Part shown: positions 1 through 9,014 of the stretch, piece by piece | How positions within the stretch are numbered: position 1 is the first letter of the stretch | How the letters are laid out: each line of letters opens with the position of its first letter | NCBI GenBank assembly: GCA_903851195.1 | Contig: CAINNJ010000049.1 | Coordinates: forward strand, 62,001 to 126,000 | Source of the DNA: an uncultured Acidobacteriia bacterium | GTDB lineage: Bacteria > Acidobacteriota > Terriglobia > Bryobacterales > Bryobacteraceae | Reading direction: 5' to 3' | Length of the DNA stretch: 64,000 nucleotides | Notes under the pieces: model-generated | The model's database searches: none | Told to the model about the DNA's origin: nothing | The model's input: the letters and a program-made list of their open reading frames with translations, nothing else | Made by a program: the position numbers and the translations under genes

Positions 1-788
1 CCCCGCGCCGCCTGGAGCCGCAACTGTTTCTGATACTGCATCGGGCTCATGGCCGTGATCGCCCGGAAATGGTGGTGCAGCGTCGAAACGCCCATCCCCG
101 CCATCTGCGCCAGTTCCTCCACGCGCAGCGGTTTCGCATAGTTCGACCGGATCCACGCAATTGCCTTCGCTGTCCGATGGCTCTGGTCGCCCAGCGTGGC
201 GATAGCCCGAAGCCGGACGCCCTCCGGCCCCCGCAGAATCCGGTACACGATTTCGCGCTGAATCAGGCCGCTCAGAAACGGAATGTCCCGCGGCGTGTCG
301 AGAAGATCGAGCAGCCGGCAGCACGCGCTCAGGAACTCCGCCGTGATTTCACCCGTCGCCATCCCGTGCAGTTCAGAAGCCGGCTCCAGCGCGGACATCT
401 CTTCCCGGCTCAAAAGCTCCCGGATGACCGGCATCTCCAGTTTCAGCGACATCGCCAGACACGGCGCCGCTTCGGTCGCTTCGACAATCTGGCTCACAAT
501 CGGCAAATCGACGGAAGTGAGCAGATAGCGCGACTCACCGTAGAGGAAGGTCGTGCGGCCCAGGTCCACGCGTTTGCTCCCCTGCGCGATCACCGTTACG
601 CCCGGCTCGTACGTCATGGAACAAGGCGTGGTGGGAGCGGTTCGCCGATGCAGAGTCAGGCCAGGAATCTCCGTTGCCCGATTCTCTGCCGCGCCCATGA
701 ACGCGACAATCCTGCGGGCCAGTTCCGAGCGCAGTTCACGGATGCGCTCCGAATCGGCCGTATTGCGCGCATTGCCGTTCTTCACCAT
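1..788 (-). CDS. AraC-family transcriptional regulator (3' end cut by window edge)
   Basis: The minus-strand reading frame opens with ATG at 788 (MVKNGNARNT) and runs off the left edge without a stop, giving about 262 residues. The N-terminal two thirds matches the AraC_N effector-type domain (VIAQGSKRVDLG, YGESRYLLTSVDLP, then SLKLEMPVIRELL). The C-terminal part begins an AraC helix-turn-helix (YAKPLRVEELAQMAGM, then STLHHHFRAITAMSPMQYQK). The second HTH is outside the window. It is divergent from an aldo/keto reductase gene, a very common arrangement for this subfamily, so it probably controls that gene. The effector is unknown. Confidence 0.9.
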   Translation of the reverse strand, partial: MVKNGNARNTADSERIRELRSELARRIVAFMGAAENRATEIPGLTLHRRTAPTTPCSMTYEPGVTVIAQGSKRVDLGRTTFLYGESRYLLTSVDLPIVSQIVEATEAAPCLAMSLKLEMPVIRELLSREEMSALEPASELHGMATGEITAEFLSACCRLLDLLDTPRDIPFLSGLIQREIVYRILRGPEGVRLRAIATLGDQSHRTAKAIAWIRSNYAKPLRVEELAQMAGMGVSTLHHHFRAITAMSPMQYQKQLRLQAAR

Positions 789-879
789 TGAAGACCCACT
801 CTCCCGCTGTACAGAATAGCGCTACCCGGAACACTTCGCCTCCGTCGCAAGAGAAAAAGGCAATAAACAGGAAGGATCG

Positions 880-911
880 GGTTACCGAATTCGCCCTGTC
901 GGCGCGTAACC
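880..911. promoter_or_regulatory. Inverted repeat in the AraC / aldo-keto reductase divergent region
   Basis: GGTTAC (880-885) and GTAACC (906-911) form a perfect 6-bp inverted repeat separated by 20 bp, in the 206-bp gap between two divergent genes. This is a plausible regulator site, but AraC proteins usually bind direct half-sites, so the assignment to the neighbouring regulator is only a guess. No strong -35/-10 pair is evident here. Confidence 0.3.
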
Positions 912-964
912 TGAAATCGAGACAATGCGGACCCTCCGGCCCGCGCAGGTCAACCACTTGCTGA

Positions 965-1990
<1,026 letters not shown>

Positions 1991-2002
1991 GCCGCAGCAC
2001 GC

Positions 2003-2872
2003 ATGGAAACGAAGCCAGTGGGCATTCCCACAACGAGATTCGGCAGCACGGGCGTCGAGGTCGGCATCCTCGCCCAGGGCGGGGCGCGCATGGACCTCCA
2101 TCCCGATATTCCCGCCGCGGCCGCCCACGTGCGCCGAATGGTGGAACTCGGAATCACCTGTTTCGATTGCGCGCGGCTGTATTGGGGCGGGCTTTCCGAG
2201 GAAGCTTACGGAATTGGCCTCGAAGGCGTTCGTCAGCAGGTTTTTCTCACCACCAAAACCCCGAAACGGACGGCCAAAGAAGCGGTCCAGGATCTCGAAA
2301 CTTCCCTCCGTCTTCTGAAAACCGACTACGTGGATCTCTGGCAGATCCATGACGTACGGGACCAGAGTGACATCGACGCGATCCTCAGCCCGGGCGGCGC
2401 GCTGGAGGCCCTCGAAGCGGCGAAGCAGGCGGGCAAGTGCCGGCTGATCGGCTTTACCGGCCACGCCGATCCGGAGGCCCACGCGGCGCTGCTGCGGGCG
2501 TACGACAAATGGGACAGCGTGATGATGCCCCTCAACGCGGCCGACCACGCCTATCTGAGTTTCGAAGAGATTGCGTTGCCCGTGGCGCTCGAGCGTGGCG
2601 TCGCGGTCCAGGCCATCAAGATTTTCGGCAAGGCTTTTTTGCTGCGGTCCCTGCATCCGAATGAATGCCTGCGCTACGTGCTCAGCCTGCCGGGTGTGCA
2701 CGTCGCCGTGTGTGGCGCGGCTACGGAAGGGCAGATGGAAGACAACATCCGAGCCGTGCGGAACCTGCGCAGGATGACGGGCGGGGAGATGGCCGAGGTG
2801 CGCAGGAGAGCGGTCGCCGGAGCGAGAGTTTACAGCGGATCCGCTCTGGAGTACTGGAAAAAGCGGTCCTGA
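2003..2872 (+). CDS. Aldo/keto reductase family protein
   Basis: This 289-residue AKR-fold protein is distinct from its upstream neighbour. The tetrad can be read as D55, Y60 (FDCARLYWGG), K85 (TTKTPK) and H116 (WQIHDV). The C-terminal half (LPGVHVAVCGAATEGQMEDN) resembles the AKR group often fused to a 4Fe-4S domain in other bacteria, but no such domain follows here. The gene starts 12 bp after the first reductase and is almost certainly co-transcribed. Its stop lies 2 bp from the stop of the convergent gene, leaving no room for a conventional terminator. Confidence 0.88.
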   Translation: METKPVGIPTTRFGSTGVEVGILAQGGARMDLHPDIPAAAAHVRRMVELGITCFDCARLYWGGLSEEAYGIGLEGVRQQVFLTTKTPKRTAKEAVQDLETSLRLLKTDYVDLWQIHDVRDQSDIDAILSPGGALEALEAAKQAGKCRLIGFTGHADPEAHAALLRAYDKWDSVMMPLNAADHAYLSFEEIALPVALERGVAVQAIKIFGKAFLLRSLHPNECLRYVLSLPGVHVAVCGAATEGQMEDNIRAVRNLRRMTGGEMAEVRRRAVAGARVYSGSALEYWKKRS

Positions 2873-2874
2873 AA

Positions 2875-3795
2875 CTACCTGGCGCCCGATACCGGCGTCA
2901 GTAAACCGATCCCCACGGCAGGTATTGCAAATCCGGCGGGGAACCACGAGTATTCCAGCAGAATCTCGCCGCGATTGTTGATGCCAACCGGAAGCGGATA
3001 CGCGATCCCGCTCGTGTTTTGGAATCGCGTTGTCAGATCGATCAAGCCCGTCGGGACGGAATAAAAGACGGGCCGGGGGGAAAGAGGATCCTGCGGATTT
3101 GCGCCGAGCACGGAGCCCACGGCCTCGTCGAAATCGTTGATCCCCGTCCATGCGCAGCAGGAGGGAAGCGGAATCATTCCCGAAGAGTTCTGAATATACT
3201 GCGCCCCGGGCGCGCCGAATAGCAGGTCGCCATTGTTATTCATCGTGTTGGGCGGGGCGGGAAGAGGGACCGCACCTTTACCCGGCGTATAGAGAAAATA
3301 CTGGTATCCGGGAAAAACCGGCACCGCGCCGATAACCTGTCCCGCATTATTGATTGCGGCCAGGATGGTGATGTTCAGACCGGGGAACCAGCCGTTCGCA
3401 TAGCATGGCTCGCCAACAATGTCACCGCGGTCATTCATCGCTTCAGGCGTCCCGTTGTCCGAGCCGGAAACAGGACTCAGATCGAGGTACGTATCGTAAG
3501 GCGGTTGCGACAGAAAAGGCTTCTGCTGATTCGTCACGCCGATAATATCGCCGGCGGCGTTGATGTCCTTGATCCGGGCGGCGTAGGTGGGCTTGATGGT
3601 TCCGAGTTCGCGGCTGAAAACCGCGGCTTTCCCGTCGCCATCCACCTGCCCGATCGCGGAACCGCTTTGCGAGAGCCGTGTAGCGGACGCCACTCGGAAG
3701 ACGTCGCTGCCGGTCAGAGAAAGGAACTGATATTGCGGCTGCGCCAGACACACCGATAAGCCGGAGAAAACCAGTAACAGAGCCCGCGGCAACAT
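2875..3795 (-). CDS. Secreted HAF-repeat-like protein
   Basis: The 306-residue protein has a clear signal peptide (MLPRALLLVFSGLSVCLA, cleavage near residue 18). The mature part contains repeated units of the type 'DINAAGDIIGV', 'AMNDRGDIVGE', 'AINNAGQVIGA', 'TMNNNGDLLFG', 'GINDFDEAVGS' and 'GINNRGEILLE'. These resemble the extracellular HAF repeats common in acidobacteria and planctomycetes. AAAAGGA precedes the ATG by 5 bp. It probably forms a small beta-rich or propeller domain outside the cell. No enzymatic function can be inferred. Confidence 0.75.
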   Translation of the reverse strand: MLPRALLLVFSGLSVCLAQPQYQFLSLTGSDVFRVASATRLSQSGSAIGQVDGDGKAAVFSRELGTIKPTYAARIKDINAAGDIIGVTNQQKPFLSQPPYDTYLDLSPVSGSDNGTPEAMNDRGDIVGEPCYANGWFPGLNITILAAINNAGQVIGAVPVFPGYQYFLYTPGKGAVPLPAPPNTMNNNGDLLFGAPGAQYIQNSSGMIPLPSCCAWTGINDFDEAVGSVLGANPQDPLSPRPVFYSVPTGLIDLTTRFQNTSGIAYPLPVGINNRGEILLEYSWFPAGFAIPAVGIGLLTPVSGAR

Positions 3796-3844
3796 GCTGG
3801 TCCTTTTATAACCGGGTGAGGCTCCGATGACCAGCCGCTCAGTT

Positions 3845-3861
3845 GGCGATTTGTAATCGCC
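3845..3861 (-). terminator. Small hairpin downstream of the cytochrome gene
   Basis: A perfect 7-bp stem (GGCGATT / AATCGCC) with a 3-nt loop lies 7 bp after the stop of the minus-strand cytochrome gene and upstream of the HAF-like gene. There is no U-tract on the minus strand, so it would be a weak or factor-dependent terminator, or an mRNA end-stabilising hairpin. Confidence 0.35.
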
Positions 3862-3868
3862 CGTGCAG

Positions 3869-4351
3869 TTATCGGGTAACGGCCCGAACCAGCGCGCCGG
3901 TGCTTCTGGTCAAAGGAGTGGTGCCTGCCGTCGCTCCGTTTGCCTGCAGTACGTAAGCGGTGATGTTCACGGACGTTTGATCGTTCATCCCCGCGGGCGG
4001 AAAATAGGGGATCGTCTCCTCGAAGCGCGCGATCAGCCCCGCCGCCGTCTTCGAACCCCAACGGCTGAGGAAGAAGGGACCGGCCAGCGGCGGAACATAG
4101 CCGCGCGGTCCGATGAACTTCTGATAAGCCGGCGACAGCGAGGTGAGAGCCGGCACTTCGCCAGGCTCGCCCTTTCTCCCCGTCAGCGTGGGCGTATGGC
4201 ACTGACCGCAGGTGTTTTCGAAAGCGACGCGCCCCGCCTCAGCCTGCGCCGCGGTGAAAATCGCGGCCTTCTCCTCGGGCGGCTGCCCGCTCAGAACGAA
4301 AAAACCCGAAACCAGAAGACCCGCTGCGAACACAATCCGTTTGTAATTCAC
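3869..4351 (-). CDS. Small exported c-type cytochrome (class I, single heme)
   Basis: I chose the GTG at 4351 (VNYKRIVFAAGLLVSGFFVL) because it gives a standard signal peptide and a 160-residue precursor. An in-frame ATG at 4402 would add 17 arginine-rich residues. The heme-binding CGQCH motif is at residues 48-52 (AFENTCGQCHTP). A plausible distal methionine lies in PAGMNDQTSV, followed by the typical closing helix NITAYVLQANG. It is probably a periplasmic electron carrier or a cytochrome subunit of a dehydrogenase, but no partner enzyme is adjacent. Confidence 0.82.
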   Translation of the reverse strand: MNYKRIVFAAGLLVSGFFVLSGQPPEEKAAIFTAAQAEAGRVAFENTCGQCHTPTLTGRKGEPGEVPALTSLSPAYQKFIGPRGYVPPLAGPFFLSRWGSKTAAGLIARFEETIPYFPPAGMNDQTSVNITAYVLQANGATAGTTPLTRSTGALVRAVTR

Positions 4352-4403
4352 GTTTCCGCAGCCATCATACGCCCTTGCGCGGCGTGATCGCCACCGTCTC
4401 AAT

Positions 4404-4676
4404 TCATGGCCTCTCCCGGTAGCCTTTCAAGCGCTTCCTGAATTCTGCGGGCCAGTGCCATCGGCGGCCGAAGGAATCGCGCGGTGCGCTTTTCCGCTCA
4501 GGATGCTCAGAGAAACGCCGACCACAGGAAAGATAATCAGTTCGATCACCTCCCGGGACGAGTATCGCAAAGGAGTACGGTTCCGGCAGAATCAAATACC
4601 AGCCAGTAACGACCCGGCATAAGGAACGACTGACTTGCTCTTTCGCGTCTCGGGAAACGGAAGTCGTTCCATTCAC
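4404..4676 (-). CDS. Doubtful small open frame between two secreted-protein genes
   Basis: A 90-codon GTG-initiated frame fills most of the gap between the cytochrome and the secretin-like gene. GGGAGG sits directly against the GTG, too close for normal spacing. The same GGAGG also sits 3 bp before an ATG (4672) that opens only a 26-codon frame. The product is basic, has no signal peptide or recognisable domain, and lacks the codon bias of its neighbours. The stretch may instead be untranslated leader or spacer. Confidence 0.15.
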   Translation of the reverse strand: MNGTTSVSRDAKEQVSRSLCRVVTGWYLILPEPYSFAILVPGGDRTDYLSCGRRFSEHPERKSAPRDSFGRRWHWPAEFRKRLKGYRERP

Positions 4677-4690
4677 CTCCCTTTTTGCAT

Positions 4691-5470
4691 TTAATCGAGA
4701 ACCTTCAGCTCGATCACGATGAAAATAGATTCGTCCTCACCCATGCCGGATACTTTGCCGAGTACTGTTTTCTGCCCTTCCATGAAATCGCCCGCGGTAT
4801 TCACCCCCACATCCATGTAATTGAACTGAGTATCTCCCGTGGCAACGGGAATTCGGAAATCCACCCGCAACACACCGAATCTCACGTAACGGCCTGAATC
4901 TCTTCGGCTCACCGATTCCGGACGGATTCGGATGTTCACGGTTGGAGTCGCGGACGGCCGCGCCGGCAAAGTCCCCGGCAGTCTGAGATTCACCTGCGAC
5001 TCTTTGCCCTCCTGCAGGTGCAGCGGCGCGTTGTCCCAGACCTGAACGTCTTTGCACTGTGTCGCGGCGCGCAACTGGCGCGCGACGGATTCCATTTCCG
5101 CCGGCAGCGCCGGGGGGCTCGCCGGCGGCTTCACCGAACAGCGCAGGAACGTCATCGTCACCTCGATATTCCTTCCGATGGCGGCTTCGGTGCCCGGCTT
5201 GTCCAGATCTTCCACCAGACGCCGAATCTGCGTGACGATCTCTTTGGGCGCGTAGACGGAAATCGTCTTCAGCTGACTGTCGCCCGCGACTCTCGCGTTG
5301 TTGCCAAATACGGAGAGCAGCCGCAGCAGCCGGTTGAAAGAGTCCTCCGAAGTCAGCGTCTTCACCGGAATATTCACGGCTTCCCATCCGTCCGTTTTTA
5401 TCTCGGCGGGTTTTTCCTGCCCGGAAAGAAGCCCGCCGGCAAGCAGCGCCAAAATCAGCACGAATTTCAT
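4691..5470 (-). CDS. Secreted protein with secretin-N/short-domain-like fold
   Basis: The 259-residue protein has a signal peptide (MKFVLILALLAGGLLSG). Residues about 30-95 (NIPVKTLTSEDSFNRLLRLL, then TISVYAPKEIVTQIRRLVEDLDKP) resemble the N-type subdomain found in secretins and in many acidobacterial sigma-factor-linked proteins. A cysteine pair (LRCSV and TQCKDV) may form a disulfide. The C-terminal part is beta-rich (NIRIRPESVSRRDSGRYVRF and following). There is no secretin pore domain. It sits directly downstream of the sigma-factor/membrane-protein pair and is probably in the same transcript. The function is unknown. Confidence 0.65.
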   Translation of the reverse strand: MKFVLILALLAGGLLSGQEKPAEIKTDGWEAVNIPVKTLTSEDSFNRLLRLLSVFGNNARVAGDSQLKTISVYAPKEIVTQIRRLVEDLDKPGTEAAIGRNIEVTMTFLRCSVKPPASPPALPAEMESVARQLRAATQCKDVQVWDNAPLHLQEGKESQVNLRLPGTLPARPSATPTVNIRIRPESVSRRDSGRYVRFGVLRVDFRIPVATGDTQFNYMDVGVNTAGDFMEGQKTVLGKVSGMGEDESIFIVIELKVLD

Positions 5471-5480
5471 AACAGTCCTT

Positions 5481-5897
5481 TCAGTCGCCGATTAACAGAA
5501 TCACCACATTTGGATCGGCCGTTTCGATACGGATAACGGTCGTGTCCGGAACCTGCGCTTCACGCCGGGGATTCTTCTGGCGAGGCGCGGCGTGCCGCGC
5601 CCTTCGAACAGTTTCATCCGCCCCCCGCTCCGGTCGCGTCCCAGATACACGTGCCGCGGCCGCCGGCTTCGGACGGGCCACCGGCGACTTCAGTCGCTCC
5701 ACCCGAACCGGATCGCGCAGCAGGAACATCGACAAACAAAAGCAGGCCGCAACCGCCGCCGGCCCGACCGCCCAACGCGGAAACACACGGCCGCGCGTGC
5801 GCTCCGCCACCCTTGCGCGCATCCTCACCAGCGAATCGGCCGGCACCGGGTCGTCGCGCATCCCGCTCAGCAGCCCCCGCAGTTCTTCGTCGTTCAT
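5481..5897 (-). CDS. Small single-pass membrane protein, putative anti-sigma-type partner
   Basis: The 138-residue protein has a short acidic cytoplasmic N-terminus (MNDEELRGLLSGMRDDPVPA), one membrane helix (AVGPAAVAACFCLSMFLL, residues about 43-60) and a basic, proline-rich periplasmic tail ending VIRIETADPNVVILLIGD. Its ATG overlaps the stop of the upstream ECF sigma gene (ATGA), the usual coupling of sigma and anti-sigma factors. It lacks the HxxxCxxC zinc motif of ZAS anti-sigma factors, so the role is inferred from position and topology alone. Confidence 0.65.
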   Translation of the reverse strand: MNDEELRGLLSGMRDDPVPADSLVRMRARVAERTRGRVFPRWAVGPAAVAACFCLSMFLLRDPVRVERLKSPVARPKPAAAARVSGTRPERGADETVRRARHAAPRQKNPRREAQVPDTTVIRIETADPNVVILLIGD

Positions 5898-6418
5898 CGC
5901 TTCTCTCCGCTCATCAGTTGTTTCAGCCGCGTCATCGCCTTCGACACCTGGCTGCGCACCGTGCCTTCGCTCGACCCAAGAACCTCCGCCACTTCCACGG
6001 TGGATAGCCCCTCTATCTCCCGCAACGTCACGGCCGCGCGTTCTTTGGCGGGCAGTTGCGCCAGCGCTGCCATCAGCCTGCTCTTCTGTTCTTCGCGCAG
6101 CAGGGCCGCGTCGGCCGCCATCTCGTCCGACCGCAACTCCGGCAACTCACAGCCCGGCCTCGCGGCGCGCGAACGGTCCAGACACAGATTGACCGTCACG
6201 CGGTACAGCCACGCACCCAGCGCCGCGTCGTCCGGGAAATCGAGCCCGTGCCGATGCAGCCGCAGGAACGTTTCCTGGGCGACATCCTCCGCGTCCGCCC
6301 AGTTCCCCAGCATGCGATATGCGGTGCGCATTACCTGGCGCTCGCGCTGCCGGATCACCTGGTCGAAGAAATCGCCAGCAGCTCGTGAAATCCCGAACAT
6401 CAGCGCCGCTTCCCGCAT
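5894..6418 (-). CDS. ECF-type RNA polymerase sigma factor
   Basis: Starting at the ATG at 6418 (MREAALMFGISRAAGDFFDQ) the protein is 174 residues, normal for a two-domain ECF factor. The frame is open further upstream, but that extension has no sigma homology and would run into the blaI promoter. Region 2 is visible as VMRTAYRMLGNWADAEDVAQ with the ETFLRLHRH segment and GAWLYRVTVNLCLDRSR. Region 4 is LPAKERAAVTLREIEGLSTV with EVAEVLGSSEGTVRSQVSKA. It is coupled to the downstream membrane protein by a 4-bp ATGA overlap and diverges from the blaI-like gene. Confidence 0.92.
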   Translation of the reverse strand: MREAALMFGISRAAGDFFDQVIRQRERQVMRTAYRMLGNWADAEDVAQETFLRLHRHGLDFPDDAALGAWLYRVTVNLCLDRSRAARPGCELPELRSDEMAADAALLREEQKSRLMAALAQLPAKERAAVTLREIEGLSTVEVAEVLGSSEGTVRSQVSKAMTRLKQLMSGEKR

Positions 6419-6482
6419 GCTCCTGCACTGTAAAACGGGCGGGGCGGCCCGAACGTTGACTCGGCGGCAGGATATTTCTTCG

Positions 6483-6511
6483 TTGACATACGAAGGCCTT
6501 CGTAGTAATGT
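6483..6511 (+). promoter_or_regulatory. Promoter with embedded palindromic operator for the BlaI-like gene
   Basis: TTGACA (6483-6488) and TAATGT (6506-6511) are separated by 17 bp. The spacer holds the perfect 16-bp palindrome TACGAAGGCCTTCGTA (6489-6504). A further half-site, TTCGTAG, lies just downstream at 6513-6519. This is the layout expected for autorepression by the BlaI/MecI-type repressor encoded next to it. Transcription would start at about 6518-6520, i.e. at the ATG at 6520, so the mRNA would be leaderless or nearly so. Confidence 0.8.
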
Positions 6512-6519
6512 TTTCGTAG

Positions 6520-6918
6520 ATGGCGAAAGCAGCCTCACCACCGGCCCTCCCGACCGACGCGGAACTCGAAATCCTCACCGTCCTCTGGAACCGGGGGCCC
6601 TCCACCGTTCGTGACGTTCACGACGAAATCAACCGGCACAAAACGGCCCAATACACCACGGTCCTGAAGACGCTGCAGATCATGACCTCCAAGGGTCTGG
6701 TCCGGCGCGACGAGGAACAACGCGCTCACGTTTACGCTGCAACCCGACCGCGCGAGTGGACGCAGCGGCAACTTGCCGGCGATCTGCTGCAACGTGCCTT
6801 CGGCGGCTCCGCGCGCAGCCTGCTGGTGGGTGCGCTCTCCGCGAGCAAGGCATCGCGGGCGGAACTCGCGGAGATCCGGAAACTGATCGAAGAGTACGAA
6901 AGGAAGGAGAACCAATGA
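6520..6918 (+). CDS. blaI: BlaI/MecI-family transcriptional repressor
   Basis: The 132-residue winged-helix repressor begins after a short tail with PTDAELEILTVLWNRGPSTV and continues VRDVHDEINRHKTAQYTTVL and KTLQIMTSKGLVRRDEE, the canonical BlaI DNA-binding half. The C-terminal helices serve dimerisation and carry the region where such repressors are cleaved. It is coupled to the M56 protease gene by an ATGA overlap, so protease signalling should inactivate it. No beta-lactamase gene is nearby, so the regulon is probably not antibiotic resistance. No Shine-Dalgarno sequence precedes the ATG. Confidence 0.92.
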   Translation: MAKAASPPALPTDAELEILTVLWNRGPSTVRDVHDEINRHKTAQYTTVLKTLQIMTSKGLVRRDEEQRAHVYAATRPREWTQRQLAGDLLQRAFGGSARSLLVGALSASKASRAELAEIRKLIEEYERKENQ

Positions 6919-8345
6919 ATTCCCCGCTCATCAAAGCCCTCGGCGCCACCCTGTTCCACTTTCTCTGGGAAGGCCTCGCCATCGCCCTGCTCTTTGCCTC
7001 GTGCCGCGCCAAACCGGCCGCCCGCTACCGCCTGGCATGTGTGGCAATGTTCGCCATGCCTGCCGTGTTCTTCGCGACGTTCCTGATCCTGCTGCCGGAA
7101 AACGCCTCCCGCTTCCCCGTCTTCACCGGATTCGCCGCGCTGACCGAAGCTGCCACCCTTCCGTCGACACACACCGGCGCGGTCTCCGTGCTCGAACGCG
7201 CCCAGGCCGCGATGCGCTGGTTCGTGCCCTTCTGGCTGGCCGGCATGGCGCTCTTCTGCCTGCGAAACCTCCTCGGCTGGACCGCCGCGCAACGCCTGCG
7301 CCGCAGCGGCTCCACGCCCGCGCCGGCGTTCTGGCAGCACCGCCTCTCCCGACTCGCCGAAAGCCTCGGCATTACCACCGCCGTCACCCTGCTCGCCTCC
7401 CGCCGTCTGGATGTGCCCGTGATGGCCGGCGTCCTGCGCCCCGTAGTCCTGGTGCCCGCAAGCCTGTTCACCGGACTTCCCGCCGAACAGCTCGAATATC
7501 TCCTGCTGCATGAGCTCGCGCATATCCGCCGCTTCGACTACGCCGTCAATCTCGCGCAACGGGCCATCGAAAGCCTCCTGTTCTATCACCCGGCGGTCTG
7601 GTGGATCTCCGGCGTTCTCCGCGAGGAACGCGAGCACTGCTGTGACGACATCGTGCTCGCCCACGGAGCCAACCCCAAAGCCTACGCAATCACACTGGCG
7701 AGTCTCGAAAGCGCCCGTCCGCGACTCGCCCTGGCGGCGAACGGCGGTTCGCTCGCCGCGCGGGTGCGTCGCATTCTGAAGTCCCCGGAAAGCCCGCGCG
7801 TCGCGGGAGCGCCCTTCCTCTCCGCCGCGCTGCTGGCGCTGACACTCGTCGTGGCCAGCGTCGTCTTCCACGCACCCGCACCGCTCGCCGCCCAGACTAC
7901 GGCTTCAGCCGCGAACCCCTACGAAAAATGGCTGACCGAGGACGTCGTCTACATCATCACGGCCGAAGAGCGCCGACGCTTTCTGGAACTTCAGGCGAAC
8001 GAAGAAAAAGACATGTTCATCCGGCAGTTCTGGCAGCGGCGCGGGGCTGCCTTCCGCGACGAACACTACCGGCGCATCGCCCGGGCCAATGCCCGCTACG
8101 CCGAAGGCATTCCCGGCTGGAAGACCGATCGCGGCCGCATCTACATCACCTACGGCCCGCCCGATGAAATCGACTCCCACCCCTCCGGCAGCGCGCAGGA
8201 CAGCACCCCATGGGAGGAATGGCTCTACCGTCACATCGAGGGTGTCGGTAACAATGTGAAAATCGACTACCGCGATACGGAACACAACGGGCGGTTCCAC
8301 ATGACCATGGATCCGCACCCGCAGGGCGGGTTACTGGTGAAATGA
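6915..8345 (+). CDS. M56 (BlaR1-like) membrane metalloprotease with C-terminal GWxTD domain
   Basis: I placed the start at ATG 6915 (MNSPLIKALGATLFHFLWEG), which overlaps the blaI stop and follows AGGAAGGAGA; the product is 476 residues. The M56 part has N-terminal membrane helices, the zinc motif HELAH (H199-H203) and the downstream EREHCCDDIVLAHG segment. After a last helix (LSAALLALTLVVASVVFHAP) the periplasmic part is not a penicillin-sensor domain but a GWxTD domain, with GWKTDRGRIYITYGPPDEID at residues 401-420. The protein probably senses an extracytoplasmic signal through GWxTD and cleaves the BlaI-type repressor. The last 15 bp overlap the convergent acetyltransferase gene. Confidence 0.88.
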   Translation: MNSPLIKALGATLFHFLWEGLAIALLFASCRAKPAARYRLACVAMFAMPAVFFATFLILLPENASRFPVFTGFAALTEAATLPSTHTGAVSVLERAQAAMRWFVPFWLAGMALFCLRNLLGWTAAQRLRRSGSTPAPAFWQHRLSRLAESLGITTAVTLLASRRLDVPVMAGVLRPVVLVPASLFTGLPAEQLEYLLLHELAHIRRFDYAVNLAQRAIESLLFYHPAVWWISGVLREEREHCCDDIVLAHGANPKAYAITLASLESARPRLALAANGGSLAARVRRILKSPESPRVAGAPFLSAALLALTLVVASVVFHAPAPLAAQTTASAANPYEKWLTEDVVYIITAEERRRFLELQANEEKDMFIRQFWQRRGAAFRDEHYRRIARANARYAEGIPGWKTDRGRIYITYGPPDEIDSHPSGSAQDSTPWEEWLYRHIEGVGNNVKIDYRDTEHNGRFHMTMDPHPQGGLLVK

Positions 8346-9014
8346 GAGCGGCGTCTTCTGCACGCCGTTCTCGTCGAAATTCTCCGGCAGCAGCCAGCGC
8401 TCGAAGCCCTGTTTTCGCGCCGGCCACTCGGAATCCAGCAGGGAAAACCAGGCCGTGTCGCGGTTGCGGCCCTTGATGATCATGTGCTGCCGGAAGATCC
8501 CCTCGAACTGAAAGCCCAGCCGCAGCGCCGCCCGCCGGGAAGGCTCATTGAACGAGTTGCACTTCCACTCGTACCGCCGGTACCCCAGTTCGTCGAACGC
8601 GTACCGCGCCAGCAGATACATCGCCTCGGTAGCGGCCCGCGTGCGCTGCAGCGCGGCGCTGTACATGATTCCGCCCACCTCGATCACCCGGTTTTTCGGA
8701 TCGATTCTCATCAGCGACGCGTGCCCCGCGGCCACACCAGAAGTCGGGTCGATCAGCGCAAAAAAATGCGGATCCTCCGAAGACTCCTTCGCCCGCAGGA
8801 CAACATCCAGCGCCTCGCGCGTAACAAACGGCCCGTCCGGCATGTACTTCCAGAGTTCAGCCCGCTCCTCGCCCCCGACGCACGCCCACAACGCATCTGC
8901 GTGCGCCGATGCCGATAACGGCTCAAGGGTCACATACCGTCCCCGCAGCACAACTCTCTCCGGGCGCTTTGCCGGATGAGTCTCGACCTCGCGGCCCGGC
9001 GTCTCCGCAACCAT
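8331..9014 (-). CDS. GNAT-family N-acetyltransferase (RimJ/RimL-like)
   Basis: The 227-residue protein matches the RimJ/RimL-type GNAT group: VVLRGRYVTLEPLSASAHAD at the N-terminus, GVAAGHASLMRIDPKNRVIE as the central strands, the AcCoA-binding region TRAATEAMYLLARYAFDELG, and the ending RRYEWKCNSFNEPSRRAALR with LGFQFEGIFRQH. The gene shares one base with the stop of the upstream membrane fusion protein gene (TGATG) and is the last gene of the RND operon. Its role beside an efflux pump is unclear; the acceptor could be a small molecule or a protein N-terminus. Confidence 0.88.
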   Translation of the reverse strand: MVAETPGREVETHPAKRPERVVLRGRYVTLEPLSASAHADALWACVGGEERAELWKYMPDGPFVTREALDVVLRAKESSEDPHFFALIDPTSGVAAGHASLMRIDPKNRVIEVGGIMYSAALQRTRAATEAMYLLARYAFDELGYRRYEWKCNSFNEPSRRAALRLGFQFEGIFRQHMIIKGRNRDTAWFSLLDSEWPARKQGFERWLLPENFDENGVQKTPLSFHQ

